NCBI GenBank assembly: GCA_016177555.1
Contig: JACOVB010000218.1
Location: forward strand, 1 to 6,068
DNA length: 6,068 nucleotides
Source of the DNA: Candidatus Rokuibacteriota bacterium
GTDB lineage: Bacteria; Methylomirabilota; Methylomirabilia; Rokubacteriales; CSP1-6
Direction of reading: 5' to 3'
Part shown: positions 1 to 6,068 of the stretch, one piece after another
Layout: each line of letters opens with the position of its first letter
Position numbering within the stretch: position 1 is the stretch's first letter
Position numbers and translations under genes: made by a program
Notes under the pieces: generated by a model
The model's input: only the letters and a program-made list of their open reading frames with translations
Databases searched by the model: none
Told to the model about the DNA's origin: nothing

Positions 1-663
1 CGGCTTCTTGCGGGACTCCGACAGCACCCAGGCCAGGTTATTGAGCGCGACAGGGTCTTCGCCATTGAGCGCGAGCGCCCGCCTGTAGCTCTCGACCGCC
101 CTGTCCACCTGGCCCAGCGCCTCGTAGGCCTCCCCCTGGCCGCGGTGCGCCTCGAAGACGTCTGCGTTGAGCCTGAGGGCGGCCGAGAAGGCATCGAGCG
201 CCTCCCGGGGCCGCTGCTGGGCCATGAGCATCAGCCCCCGGAGCGTCGGCGGCCCTGGGTGCTTCGGGGCCGCCCTTTCAACTTCCTGCGCCAGCCTGAG
301 CGCATCTGCGAAGCGCTTGACCTGGGCATAGAGGAGCCCGAGCTGGAACTTGACATCGAGGAGGGTCGGGTTCACCCGAAGCGCTGTCTCGAGGTGCCGG
401 ATCGCCTCCTCCCGCCTCCCCCTGCGCTGGAGATAGGGGACCATCGCGATGTTGGCCTCGAGATGGGCGGGGTTGGCCCGGAGCACGGCCTGCAGGTGAG
501 CCGCCGCCTCGTCGGGGCTCGTGGCGGCCAGGATGCGAGCCATGAGGAAGTTCGCGCCGGGGTGCCCCGGCGCCCGCTGGAGCGCCTGCTTCAGCTCGGC
601 CTGCGCCTCCTTTGTCTTCCCCGCGGCCAGGAGGGCGTCCGCCAGCTCCTCGCGAAGGTCGGC
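1..663 (-). repeat. TPR array 2 of gene B (incomplete at the left edge)
   Basis: Residues 754-974: six TPR units, the second shortened to 33 residues, followed by the start of the variant unit with LNNLAW at 960-965. The window cuts inside this variant unit. In the shortened unit, gene A has LGREGRADEAA where gene B has LAATSPDEAA, so one residue is lost in the turn between its two helices. Confidence 0.85.
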
Positions 664-2922
664 GTTGGCCGGATCCTTCCTGGCCGCCTCCTGGAACCGC
701 TCGATGCGCTGCTGGAGCGCTGCCGCGTCCGGCTTCTCGCCCGAGAGATCGGCCAGCTCGGTCTTCGCGGGGGCGAGGTTCGGGTTGAGCTTGAGCGCCG
801 CGCGGTAGGCGGCCTGGGCCTCGGGCACGCGGCCGAGCCCCGCATAGGTCCGCGCGAGGATGTACTGCGCGACGTCGGACTTGGGGTTGGCGCGCGCCAC
901 CTCGCTCACGTCCTTGAGCGCGGCGGCGGCGTCGCCCTTGGCGAGGAACGCCTGGGCGCGCACGAGCCGCGCGCCGTGCAGCTCTGGCGTCTGCGCGAGC
1001 AGCTCGCCCGCCCGCACGATGGCCTCGTCGTAGCGTCCCTTCTTCACGTAGCTGTCGGCCAGCGGCAGAACGAATGACGCCTGGCGCGGGCTCGCCTTGT
1101 CGGCGGCCTCGAGGACGGCGATCAACTGGTCGTACTGGGCGCTCTTGTCGTAGAGGGCACCGAGCAGGAGCACGGCCGTGGACTGGCCCGGCTGCTCCTT
1201 CACGACCGCCTGGAGCTGCGCGATGGCCTCGTCGTCGCGCTGCTGGGCGAGGGCCACGCGCGCCAGTCCCAGCCGCGGCCCCGGCGCCCGCGGGCTGATC
1301 GTGAGCGCCCGCTGGAACGCCCGGGTCGCCTCCGCCCACTGGCTCGCCCGCAGGTGGAGGCCCCCGAGCAAGGTGTGGAACCCGGGGTTCCGCGGGTCGC
1401 CCTTGACCGCCTCCTCCACGAAGGCGATGGCCTCCTTGGGCCGGTTGTCGCGCACCAGGGCCGCGGCCTTCGCCCGAGCGGCGACAAGGGATTTCGGGTC
1501 GGCCTTGACGGCCGCGTCGAATTGGCGGAGGGCGGACTCGATGTCCTTCTCGGCGACGTTGAGCCCCCCGAGGGCCAGGTAGGCCGGGGCGTAGGTGGCG
1601 TCCACCTCGGCCGCCTTGGCGAACATCTCCCGGGCCGCGCCCGTGTTTCCCTGCTGCATCCGGATCTGCCCCAGGAGGAGGTGAGGCTGGGGCGCCTGCG
1701 GGTTCAGGCGCTGCGCGGTGCTGGCCGACTTGAGCGCCTCGTCGAGCCGTCCCAGTGCCACCAGCGCCCGCCCCCGCTCGATATGGTAGTCCGCCACCTT
1801 GTCGAAGAGCTTCCCCAGCTCTTCCAGCAGCGCGAGCGCCTCCCGGGGCCGGCCGCGCCTGAGATAGGCGGATGCAAGACGATACTGCACCAGCGGGACG
1901 GCCGCCGACTGGCGGCCCAGCTCCTCGAACTCGGCGATGGCCTGGTCCACCTGATTGACGGTCAGGTACCCTATCCCGAGAAGGTAGCGCGCCTGCGCCA
2001 GCCGCGGGAACGCCTGCACCACCGGCCCAAGCACTCCGACGGCATCGGCGCCTCGTTGCGACTTGAGATAGAGATCTGCCAGCGTCATGACCACCGTCGG
2101 GGTGCGCGCCCGGCCCTCCACCTCCTCCAGCTCCCTGATCGCCTCGTCGATCCTGCCGAGCCCTTCCTTGGCGGCGGCCACGCCCACCCTGATCTTCGGG
2201 TCCATCGGCCGCAAGGTCTTGGCGTCGGCAAAGAGCCGCGCCGCCTCCTCGAAATCCCGTCTGATGAGCCGCACCGTCCCGAGCCCGGCCAGCGCCCGCG
2301 CCCCCTTCGGGTTCCCCGCCAGCGCCGCTCGGTAGACTCCCTCGGCCTCCTCGAACTTCTGCCTGACCAGAAGCGCTTCGGCGCGAAGCGTCTGCGTCTC
2401 CGGAATCGGAATCCCTCCCCGCGCGGCCGCCTCCACCACCGTCAGGGCATCCTCGGTCTTTCCCTGGCCGAGCAGCGCTGCGGCCCGGAGATAGATCCCA
2501 TCGGGGCTGTTCGGGTCACGCAACAGGATGCGCTGCGCCTGCCCGCTGACTTCACCCCAGGCCCCCACCTCCACGAAGACGCGTCCGAGCTCGGCCGCGA
2601 CGGGCGCCGACTCCGGTACCAGCGCCTGGGCCCGCCCCAGCTCGCGCACGGCATCGCCGTACCAGCTCTTGGCGGCATAGGCGCGGCCGAGGGCGTGAAG
2701 GGCCGGGACGAAGTCCTTGTCGATCTGGAGCGAGTTCCGCAGCTCGATGACGGCCTCGTTGATCTTGCCGTCCTTGAGGAACTGCTGGCCCCGCTCGAGG
2801 GCCTTCTGCTTCTGCGCCTCCGGGCTCTGGGAGCACGCGGCCGCGACGAGCAGCGCGAGCGCAGCCAGCAGGCCGGGCCCGGCAAGCCAGGACCCCCTCG
2901 GGAAGAGGACCCGTCCGCTCAT
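1..2922 (-). CDS. TPR-repeat lipoprotein, downstream copy (gene B; 3' end missing)
   Basis: Second member of the tandem pair, with the same inferred role as an envelope scaffold. The frame runs from ATG at 2920-2922 to the left edge without a stop: 974 residues. Comparison with gene A predicts about 100 more, covering the rest of the 36-residue variant repeat, two TPRs and the tail. The ATG is chosen because a signal peptide with a lipobox follows (residues 1-29, Cys30) and a strong ribosome-binding site precedes it. No other start codon in this frame lies nearby upstream. TPR units occupy 38-716 (20 units, one of 33 residues), a 37-residue irregular unit 717-753, and further TPRs from 754, one of them 33 residues. 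It aligns with gene A end to end with two one-residue gaps. Hand counts give 55/68 identities at the mature N-terminus, 64/87 in a central block and 61/102 near the C-terminus. No frameshift or premature stop is seen, so both copies look functional. It is probably co-transcribed and translationally coupled with gene A. Confidence 0.95.
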   Translation of the reverse strand, partial: MSGRVLFPRGSWLAGPGLLAALALLVAAACSQSPEAQKQKALERGQQFLKDGKINEAVIELRNSLQIDKDFVPALHALGRAYAAKSWYGDAVRELGRAQALVPESAPVAAELGRVFVEVGAWGEVSGQAQRILLRDPNSPDGIYLRAAALLGQGKTEDALTVVEAAARGGIPIPETQTLRAEALLVRQKFEEAEGVYRAALAGNPKGARALAGLGTVRLIRRDFEEAARLFADAKTLRPMDPKIRVGVAAAKEGLGRIDEAIRELEEVEGRARTPTVVMTLADLYLKSQRGADAVGVLGPVVQAFPRLAQARYLLGIGYLTVNQVDQAIAEFEELGRQSAAVPLVQYRLASAYLRRGRPREALALLEELGKLFDKVADYHIERGRALVALGRLDEALKSASTAQRLNPQAPQPHLLLGQIRMQQGNTGAAREMFAKAAEVDATYAPAYLALGGLNVAEKDIESALRQFDAAVKADPKSLVAARAKAAALVRDNRPKEAIAFVEEAVKGDPRNPGFHTLLGGLHLRASQWAEATRAFQRALTISPRAPGPRLGLARVALAQQRDDEAIAQLQAVVKEQPGQSTAVLLLGALYDKSAQYDQLIAVLEAADKASPRQASFVLPLADSYVKKGRYDEAIVRAGELLAQTPELHGARLVRAQAFLAKGDAAAALKDVSEVARANPKSDVAQYILARTYAGLGRVPEAQAAYRAALKLNPNLAPAKTELADLSGEKPDAAALQQRIERFQEAARKDPANADLREELADALLAAGKTKEAQAELKQALQRAPGHPGANFLMARILAATSPDEAAAHLQAVLRANPAHLEANIAMVPYLQRRGRREEAIRHLETALRVNPTLLDVKFQLGLLYAQVKRFADALRLAQEVERAAPKHPGPPTLRGLMLMAQQRPREALDAFSAALRLNADVFEAHRGQGEAYEALGQVDRAVESYRRALALNGEDPVALNNLAWVLSESRKKP
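664..774 (-). other. Irregular 37-residue TPR unit (hinge) in gene B
   Basis: Residues 717-753 match the gene A hinge in position and length: AKTELADLSGEKPD, then an Ala/Gln-rich turn (AAALQQR), then a helix ending RKDPAN. Unchanged length in both paralogues, with SG-KPD kept, suggests the break is structural rather than drift. Confidence 0.65.
775..2811 (-). repeat. TPR array 1 of gene B: 20 units, one of 33 residues
   Basis: Residues 38-716 of gene B. The register is identical to array 1 of gene A except for one residue lost at the junction between units 4 and 5 (IPIPETQ against ALTPELQ in gene A). The best conserved units are the first two and those around residues 547-633 (for example PRLGLARVALAQ and AVLLLGALYD, both shared exactly with gene A). 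Confidence 0.9.
2833..2922 (-). other. Lipoprotein (type II) signal peptide and lipobox of gene B
   Basis: Residues 1-11 form a short basic n-region with Arg4 and Arg9. Residues 12-29 are hydrophobic, rich in Leu and Ala. The stretch ends VAAAC with Cys30 as the expected lipidated residue. Ala at -3 is less usual than Leu but is tolerated in bacterial lipoboxes. The +2 residue is Ser, not Asp, so by the Lol sorting rule known from enterobacteria the protein would go to the outer membrane. The mature chain then runs SQSPE and charged residues straight into the first TPR, leaving almost no tether between lipid anchor and repeat domain. Confidence 0.85.
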
Positions 2923-2924
2923 GG

Positions 2925-5900
2925 CTACCCCCCCACCTCCTTGATGAGGTCGTTGAGCTTCTCGCGCTCGGCAAGCTTCGGGTCGAGGTTCGCCGCCCGG
3001 CGCAACATCGAGACGGCATCGCCCTTCTTCCCGAGCCGGTAGTAGGTCATCCCGAGGTGGTACTGGATGATCGCGTTCTTGGGCGCGCGCTCCGCGGCCG
3101 GCACAAGGAGCTTCTCCGCGTCGGGGTACTTGCCCCGGCGGTAGTGGATCCAGGCCAGCGTGTCGGCGATCTCGGGCGACTGGGGCGCGAGCTGGACGGC
3201 CTTGCTGGCGAGCGGCAGGGCCTCCTCGGGGCTCCGGCGCACCTCGGCCAGGAGCCAGGCGAGGTTGTTCAGCACCGTCACGTCATCGCCCTGGATGGCG
3301 AGGGCCCGCTGATAGCTGGCGATGGCGCGGTCGGCCTGGCCGAGCATCTCATGGGCCTGCCCCGAGCCACGCTCGGCGTCGAAGAGCCCGGGCTTGAGCT
3401 TGAGGGCCGCGCCGAAGGCCTCCAGGGCCTCCTGGGCCTTCCGCTGGGCCAGGAGCGCGAGGCCCCGGAGCAGTGGCGGCTCGGGACTCCTCGGCGCCGC
3501 GCGCTCCAGCTCCTGGGCGATTCTGAGCGCGTCGGGGAGGCGATTCCCGGCAACGTAGAGACGGCCGATCTGGAGCTTGACTCCCTCCAGGTTTGGATTG
3601 ACGCGCAGCGCGGCCTCCAGATGCTTGATCGCCTCCTCGCGGCGCCCCTGGCGCTGGAGGTGGCCGGCCATGAGCACATTGCCCTCGAGGTGGGAGGGGT
3701 TGGTCCGAAGGAGCGCCGCGAGGTGGGTCGCGGCCTCGTCAGCGCGGCCCTCCCTGCCCAGGGCGAAGGCCATGAGGTAGTTGGCCGATGCACGTGCCGG
3801 CGCCTGCTCGAGCACCTGCTTGAGCTCGGTCTGGGCCTCCTTCACCTTGCCGGCGGCGAGCAGCGACCGGGCCAGATCCTCCCGCAGCGCCAGGTTCTTG
3901 GGCTCCTTCTTCGCTCCCTCCTGGAGCTTCGCGAGCCGCTCGGCGCCGGCTCCCGCGTCGGGCTTCTGCCCGGACAAGGCTGCCAGCTCCGCCTTCGCGG
4001 AGTCCATCTGCGGGTTGAGCTTGAGGGCCTCGCGGTAGGCGGCCTGGGCCTCGGGCAGCCTGCCCAGGGCCGCGTTGGTTCGTGCGAGGACGTACTGGGC
4101 CCTGTCAGACTTCGGATTGGCGCTCACCACCGCGCTCACGTCCTTGAGGGCTGCCGCGCCGTCGCCCTTGTACAGATGGGCCTGGGCGCGGATGAGCCGG
4201 GCAGCGGTCAGATCCGGGGCCTCGCCGAGGAGCGCGGACATGCGGGCGAGCGCCTCGTCGTAGCGCCCTTTCTTGAGGTACAGATCGCCGAGGGCAAGCG
4301 CGAAGGCCGGCTGGCGGGGATCGGCCTTGGCGGCCGCCTCCAGCACCTGGATGGCCGGGTCGTACTGCGCCCGCCGGTCGTAGAGGGCCCCGAGCAGCAG
4401 CACGGCCGCGGGCTGGGCGGGGCGCTCCTTGACGACAGCCTGCAGATGCCCCACGGCCTCGTCGTCGCGCTCTTGCGCCAGCGCCACGCGTGCGAGCCCG
4501 AGGCGCGGCTCGATGGCCCGGGGGTCGATCTCCGCGGCCTTCCGGTAGGCGGCCGTCGCCATGTCCCACTGGCGCTCGCGGCTGTGCAGCCCACCGAGCA
4601 GCGACTGGAACCCCGCCTCGCGGGGCTGGGCCTTGGCCGCCGCCTCCACGTACTGCACGGCTTCCTTCATCCGGTTCTGCTGGACCAGCCCGGCGGCCTT
4701 CGTCCGGGCCACGCCCACCGACTTGGGATCGGCCTGGGCGGCAAGGTCGAACTCCTTGAGGGCCGCGTCCATGTCCTTGTCGGCGGCGTGGAGGCGCCCC
4801 AGGGCCACGTGGGCCGGGGCGAAGCCCGAGTCCACCTCGGCGGCCTTGGCGTACATTTCGCGGGCGGCCTTGCTGTTGCCGCCTTGGGCGTGGATGTGCC
4901 CCAGGAGGAGGTACGGCTCCGGGCTCTGCGGGGCCAGGCGCTGGGCCTCGCCCACGGCCCGTAGCGCCTCGTCGCGCCGGCCGAGCAAGAGCAGCACTCG
5001 CCCGCGCTCGACGTGGTACTCGGCGGCCTTCTCGAAAGGCTTGGCAAGCCCGTTCAGGAGAGCCAGGGCCTCGCGCGCGCGACCCCGCTGGCCATAGGCG
5101 CGGGCGAGGCGGTACTGGACGAGGGGCTCGTTGGGGGCCTGCTTGTTCAGCTCCTCGAACTCCACGATCGCCTGGTCGGGCCGGTTGCCGGCGAGGTAGG
5201 CCGACCCGAGCAGATAGCGCGCCCGGGCGAATTGCGGCGCGCGCTGAACCAGCGGCGCCAGGACCGCGCTGGCGTCGCCGGCCCGGTTCGCCTTGAGGTA
5301 CAGCTCCCCCAGGGCCAGCATCACGGGCACGGTGCGGGCGCGCCCTTCGATCTCTTCCAGTTCGCGGATGGCCTCATCGCGCTTCCCCATCCGGTCCTTG
5401 GCCAGCGCGAGCCCCACGCGGATCCTGGGGTCCGCCGGCCGCACCGCCCGCGCATTGGTGTAGAGCCCGGCCGCCTCCTCGGCCTTGCCGCGTCCGAGCA
5501 TGATCCCCGCGAGCCCGGCGAGGCTCCGCCCGTCCTTCGGGTTGCTCGCGATAACCGCCCGGTACACCTGCTCGGCCTCCTGCGGCTTCCCCTGGAGCAC
5601 CAGGACCTCGGCGCGCACGCTCTGCAGCTCCGGCGTCAGCGCGACGCCGCTCCGCGACGCTGTCTCCAGCACCGCCAGCGCCTCCTCGAGCCGGCGCTGC
5701 CCAAGGAGGGTCGCCGCGCTGATGTAGGTCCCGTCCGCACTCCGCGGCTCCCGCGAGAGGATGTGCTCCCCCTGGGCCTCGGCGCCCGCCCAGGCGCCCA
5801 GATCCACCAGCACGCGCCCCAGCTCCACCGCAACGGGCACCGAGTCCGGGAGCAGCGTCTGGGCGCGGCCGAGCTCTCTCGCGGCGTCGGCGTACCACGC

Positions 5901-6068
5901 CTTGGCCGCATAGGCCCGGCCCAGCGCGAGCAGCGCTGGAGCGAAGTCCTTGTCGATCTGCAGCGCGTTCCGGAGCTCGATGACCGCCTCGTTGGGCTTG
6001 CCGTCCTTCAGGTACTGCTCGGCCCGCTCGAGCGCCTTCTGCTTCTTGACCTCGGGCGACTGGCCGCA
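2925..6068 (-). CDS. TPR-repeat lipoprotein, upstream copy (gene A; 5' end missing)
   Basis: Probable outer-membrane-anchored protein-interaction scaffold made almost wholly of tetratricopeptide repeats. The frame is open from the right edge to a TAG at 2925-2927 and gives 1047 residues. The first visible codon (TGC) begins CGQSPE and aligns with the lipobox Cys of gene B (CSQSPE), so I read it as mature residue 1 with only the signal peptide missing. The residue after Cys is Gly, compatible with outer-membrane sorting. Residues 9-688 are 20 TPR units of exactly 34 residues, 689-725 an irregular unit, 726-929 six more, 930-965 a 36-residue variant (contains LNNLAW), 966-1033 two last units (DTLAW, QYHLG), then a charged 14-residue tail ending KEVGG. 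No enzymatic domain or beta-barrel is seen, which argues against BcsC- or PgaA-like porins. The architecture recalls PrsT-type PEP-CTERM-associated TPR lipoproteins; AlgK-like scaffolds are an alternative. The GTG at 5838-5840 is internal Val77, not the start. TPR lipoprotein is near certain; the pathway is inference. Confidence 0.95.
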   Translation of the reverse strand, partial: CGQSPEVKKQKALERAEQYLKDGKPNEAVIELRNALQIDKDFAPALLALGRAYAAKAWYADAARELGRAQTLLPDSVPVAVELGRVLVDLGAWAGAEAQGEHILSREPRSADGTYISAATLLGQRRLEEALAVLETASRSGVALTPELQSVRAEVLVLQGKPQEAEQVYRAVIASNPKDGRSLAGLAGIMLGRGKAEEAAGLYTNARAVRPADPRIRVGLALAKDRMGKRDEAIRELEEIEGRARTVPVMLALGELYLKANRAGDASAVLAPLVQRAPQFARARYLLGSAYLAGNRPDQAIVEFEELNKQAPNEPLVQYRLARAYGQRGRAREALALLNGLAKPFEKAAEYHVERGRVLLLLGRRDEALRAVGEAQRLAPQSPEPYLLLGHIHAQGGNSKAAREMYAKAAEVDSGFAPAHVALGRLHAADKDMDAALKEFDLAAQADPKSVGVARTKAAGLVQQNRMKEAVQYVEAAAKAQPREAGFQSLLGGLHSRERQWDMATAAYRKAAEIDPRAIEPRLGLARVALAQERDDEAVGHLQAVVKERPAQPAAVLLLGALYDRRAQYDPAIQVLEAAAKADPRQPAFALALGDLYLKKGRYDEALARMSALLGEAPDLTAARLIRAQAHLYKGDGAAALKDVSAVVSANPKSDRAQYVLARTNAALGRLPEAQAAYREALKLNPQMDSAKAELAALSGQKPDAGAGAERLAKLQEGAKKEPKNLALREDLARSLLAAGKVKEAQTELKQVLEQAPARASANYLMAFALGREGRADEAATHLAALLRTNPSHLEGNVLMAGHLQRQGRREEAIKHLEAALRVNPNLEGVKLQIGRLYVAGNRLPDALRIAQELERAAPRSPEPPLLRGLALLAQRKAQEALEAFGAALKLKPGLFDAERGSGQAHEMLGQADRAIASYQRALAIQGDDVTVLNNLAWLLAEVRRSPEEALPLASKAVQLAPQSPEIADTLAWIHYRRGKYPDAEKLLVPAAERAPKNAIIQYHLGMTYYRLGKKGDAVSMLRRAANLDPKLAEREKLNDLIKEVGG
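2935..2942 (-). promoter_or_regulatory. Shine-Dalgarno sequence of gene B inside the gene A coding end
   Basis: On the minus strand the octamer reads AAGGAGGT, a full match to the anti-Shine-Dalgarno core. It also encodes Lys-Glu-Val near the end of gene A. The distance from its end to the gene B ATG is 12 nt, somewhat long. A run of seven G between them may give a weaker, closer pairing register. Only two bases separate the gene A stop from the gene B start, so terminating ribosomes can reinitiate. This supports the chosen ATG and suggests translational coupling. Confidence 0.8.
2970..3893 (-). repeat. TPR array 2 of gene A: six regular units, one 36-residue variant, two terminal units
   Basis: Mature residues 726-1033. 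Six units keep the 34-residue register. The seventh (930-965) has two extra residues in the inter-helix turn (AEVRRSPEEAL) after LNNLAW. The last two begin EIADTLAW and IIQYHLG. A charged 14-residue tail, possibly a capping helix, follows. The LNNLAW / DTLAW / QYHLG order is a pattern I associate from memory with the C-termini of large TPR lipoproteins including PrsT-like ones. Confidence 0.85.
3894..4004 (-). other. Irregular 37-residue TPR unit (hinge) in gene A
   Basis: Mature residues 689-725 break the strict 34-residue register. A helix-A-like start (AKAELAALSG) is followed by a polar, flexible segment (QKPDAGAGAE), then a helix-B-like stretch (RLAKLQEGAKKEP). It reads as a TPR with a three-residue-longer turn between helices. 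It could be a flexible joint between a 20-repeat and a roughly 9-repeat superhelix. The same break is present in gene B. Confidence 0.65.
4005..6044 (-). repeat. TPR array 1 of gene A: 20 uninterrupted 34-residue units
   Basis: The array is in perfect 102-bp register from mature residue 9 to 688. Each unit shows the TPR signature: small or hydrophobic residues at positions 8 and 20, Gly/Leu-Gly near position 8 or 15 (for example ALGRAY, LLGALYD, ALGDLY), a D/E-E-A at the start of helix B, and Pro near position 32. Clear examples start at residues 43 (APALLALGRAY), 281 (ARARYLLGSAY) and 587 (PAFALALGDLY). Such arrays fold into right-handed superhelices that bind partners in the concave groove. 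Confidence 0.9.

Larger units (their letters stand above)
1..2835 (-). repeat. Tandem duplication, left copy (gene B unit)
   Basis: This 2835-bp counterpart of the right copy is exactly 6 bp shorter over the aligned span. The missing codons fall near position 2405 (between the fourth and fifth TPR) and within about 514-537 (the helix A to helix B turn of a late TPR). Everything else is co-linear, including the irregular 37-residue unit, so the duplication took in a complete, already elongated gene. Confidence 0.92.
3228..6068 (-). repeat. Tandem duplication, right copy (gene A unit)
   Basis: This 2841-bp stretch of gene A aligns codon for codon with the left copy. The duplicated unit recurs with a period of 3227-3233 bp, and the small change in period is accounted for by two deleted codons in the left copy. 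Nucleotide similarity is still visible: positions 4031-4057 match 801-827 exactly for 27 bases, and the mature N-terminal regions (about 5940-6068 and 2705-2835) are closely similar. The copies have diverged too far for a recent duplication. Confidence 0.92.

Noticed and set aside
145..1077. Plus-strand ORF of 310 codons opposite the gene B C-terminal half
   Set aside because: Antisense shadow in the same register. Its stop at 1075-1077 is simply a rare TCA serine codon of gene B read backwards.
278..1339. Minus-strand ORF of 353 codons in another frame across gene B
   Set aside because: It lies in a different frame from the continuous TPR frame and translates to Arg/Ala/Gly/Pro-rich low-complexity sequence, typical of out-of-frame reading in GC-rich genes.
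2890..2916. Intrinsic terminator at the gene A / gene B junction
   Set aside because: The possible stem lies inside the gene B signal-peptide coding region and is not followed by a T run, so it does not look like a terminator.
1..2922. Gene B as a pseudogene or frameshifted copy
   Set aside because: No uninterrupted start-to-stop ORF closes inside the window, which can look like a broken gene. Translating codon by codon from 2922 gives an open frame to the left edge aligned to gene A throughout, so it is merely cut by the window.
1354..3042. Plus-strand ORF of 562 codons opposite gene B and the junction
   Set aside because: Same antisense codon register to gene B. It runs past the gene B start into gene A in a different register, as a shadow would, and has no recognisable domain. 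The similar ORF opposite gene A follows from the paralogy of the sense genes.
3057..4964. Plus-strand ORF of 635 codons opposite gene A
   Set aside because: It is in codon-to-codon antisense register with gene A. It stays open only because the GC-rich sense strand avoids TTA, CTA and TCA. Its translation is a low-complexity Leu/Gly/Arg-rich chain without domains, and the minus strand carries clear TPRs throughout.
5838..5840. GTG as the start codon of gene A
   Set aside because: The frame continues upstream to the window edge with strongly conserved TPR sequence (55 of 68 residues identical to gene B over the first two repeats), so this GTG is internal Val77.
1..6068. CRISPR array or non-coding tandem repeat behind the regular 102-bp periodicity
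   Set aside because: The period is the coding footprint of 34-residue TPR units. The units are degenerate in DNA sequence, with no identical repeats separated by unique spacers.

Overview
The window is a dense, GC-rich (roughly 70 %, estimated by eye) bacterial segment. Two very large tetratricopeptide-repeat (TPR) lipoprotein genes lie head to tail on the minus strand and take up every base except a 2-nt gap. The lipoprotein signal peptide points to an outer-membrane-bearing bacterium. High-GC lineages such as Myxococcota, Betaproteobacteria, NC10 or Rokubacteria would fit, but nothing here decides the taxon.

Layout, in the direction of transcription (right to left). Gene A (6068 down to 2925) enters from the right edge. 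Its first visible codon is a Cys that aligns with the lipidated Cys of gene B, so only its signal peptide is missing. It gives 1047 mature residues and ends at a TAG. Gene B (2922 down to 1) starts 2 nt later with an ATG. It has a complete lipoprotein signal peptide (Cys30) and stays open through the left edge. By comparison with gene A, about 100 C-terminal residues are missing. A full-strength Shine-Dalgarno sequence for gene B is embedded in the last codons of gene A.

The two proteins are co-linear paralogues. Across about 945 aligned residues they differ in length by only two single-residue gaps, so the region is an old tandem duplication with a period of about 3.23 kb. Each mature protein is almost entirely TPR. 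In gene A, 20 consecutive repeats keep an exact 34-residue (102-bp) register. A 37-residue irregular unit follows, then six more exact repeats, a 36-residue variant, two final repeats and a 14-residue tail. There is no enzyme domain, no C-terminal beta-barrel and no transmembrane segment after the signal peptide.

The likely role is a pair of outer-membrane-anchored protein-interaction scaffolds. The architecture resembles the PrsT-type TPR lipoproteins associated with PEP-CTERM/exosortase exopolysaccharide systems, and more loosely AlgK-type export scaffolds. This is inferred from architecture alone, and the flanking genes that would test it lie outside the window. No promoter, terminator, RNA gene, mobile element or CRISPR is visible, and no stretch above 2 nt lacks a gene. 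The large plus-strand ORFs are codon-register antisense shadows.
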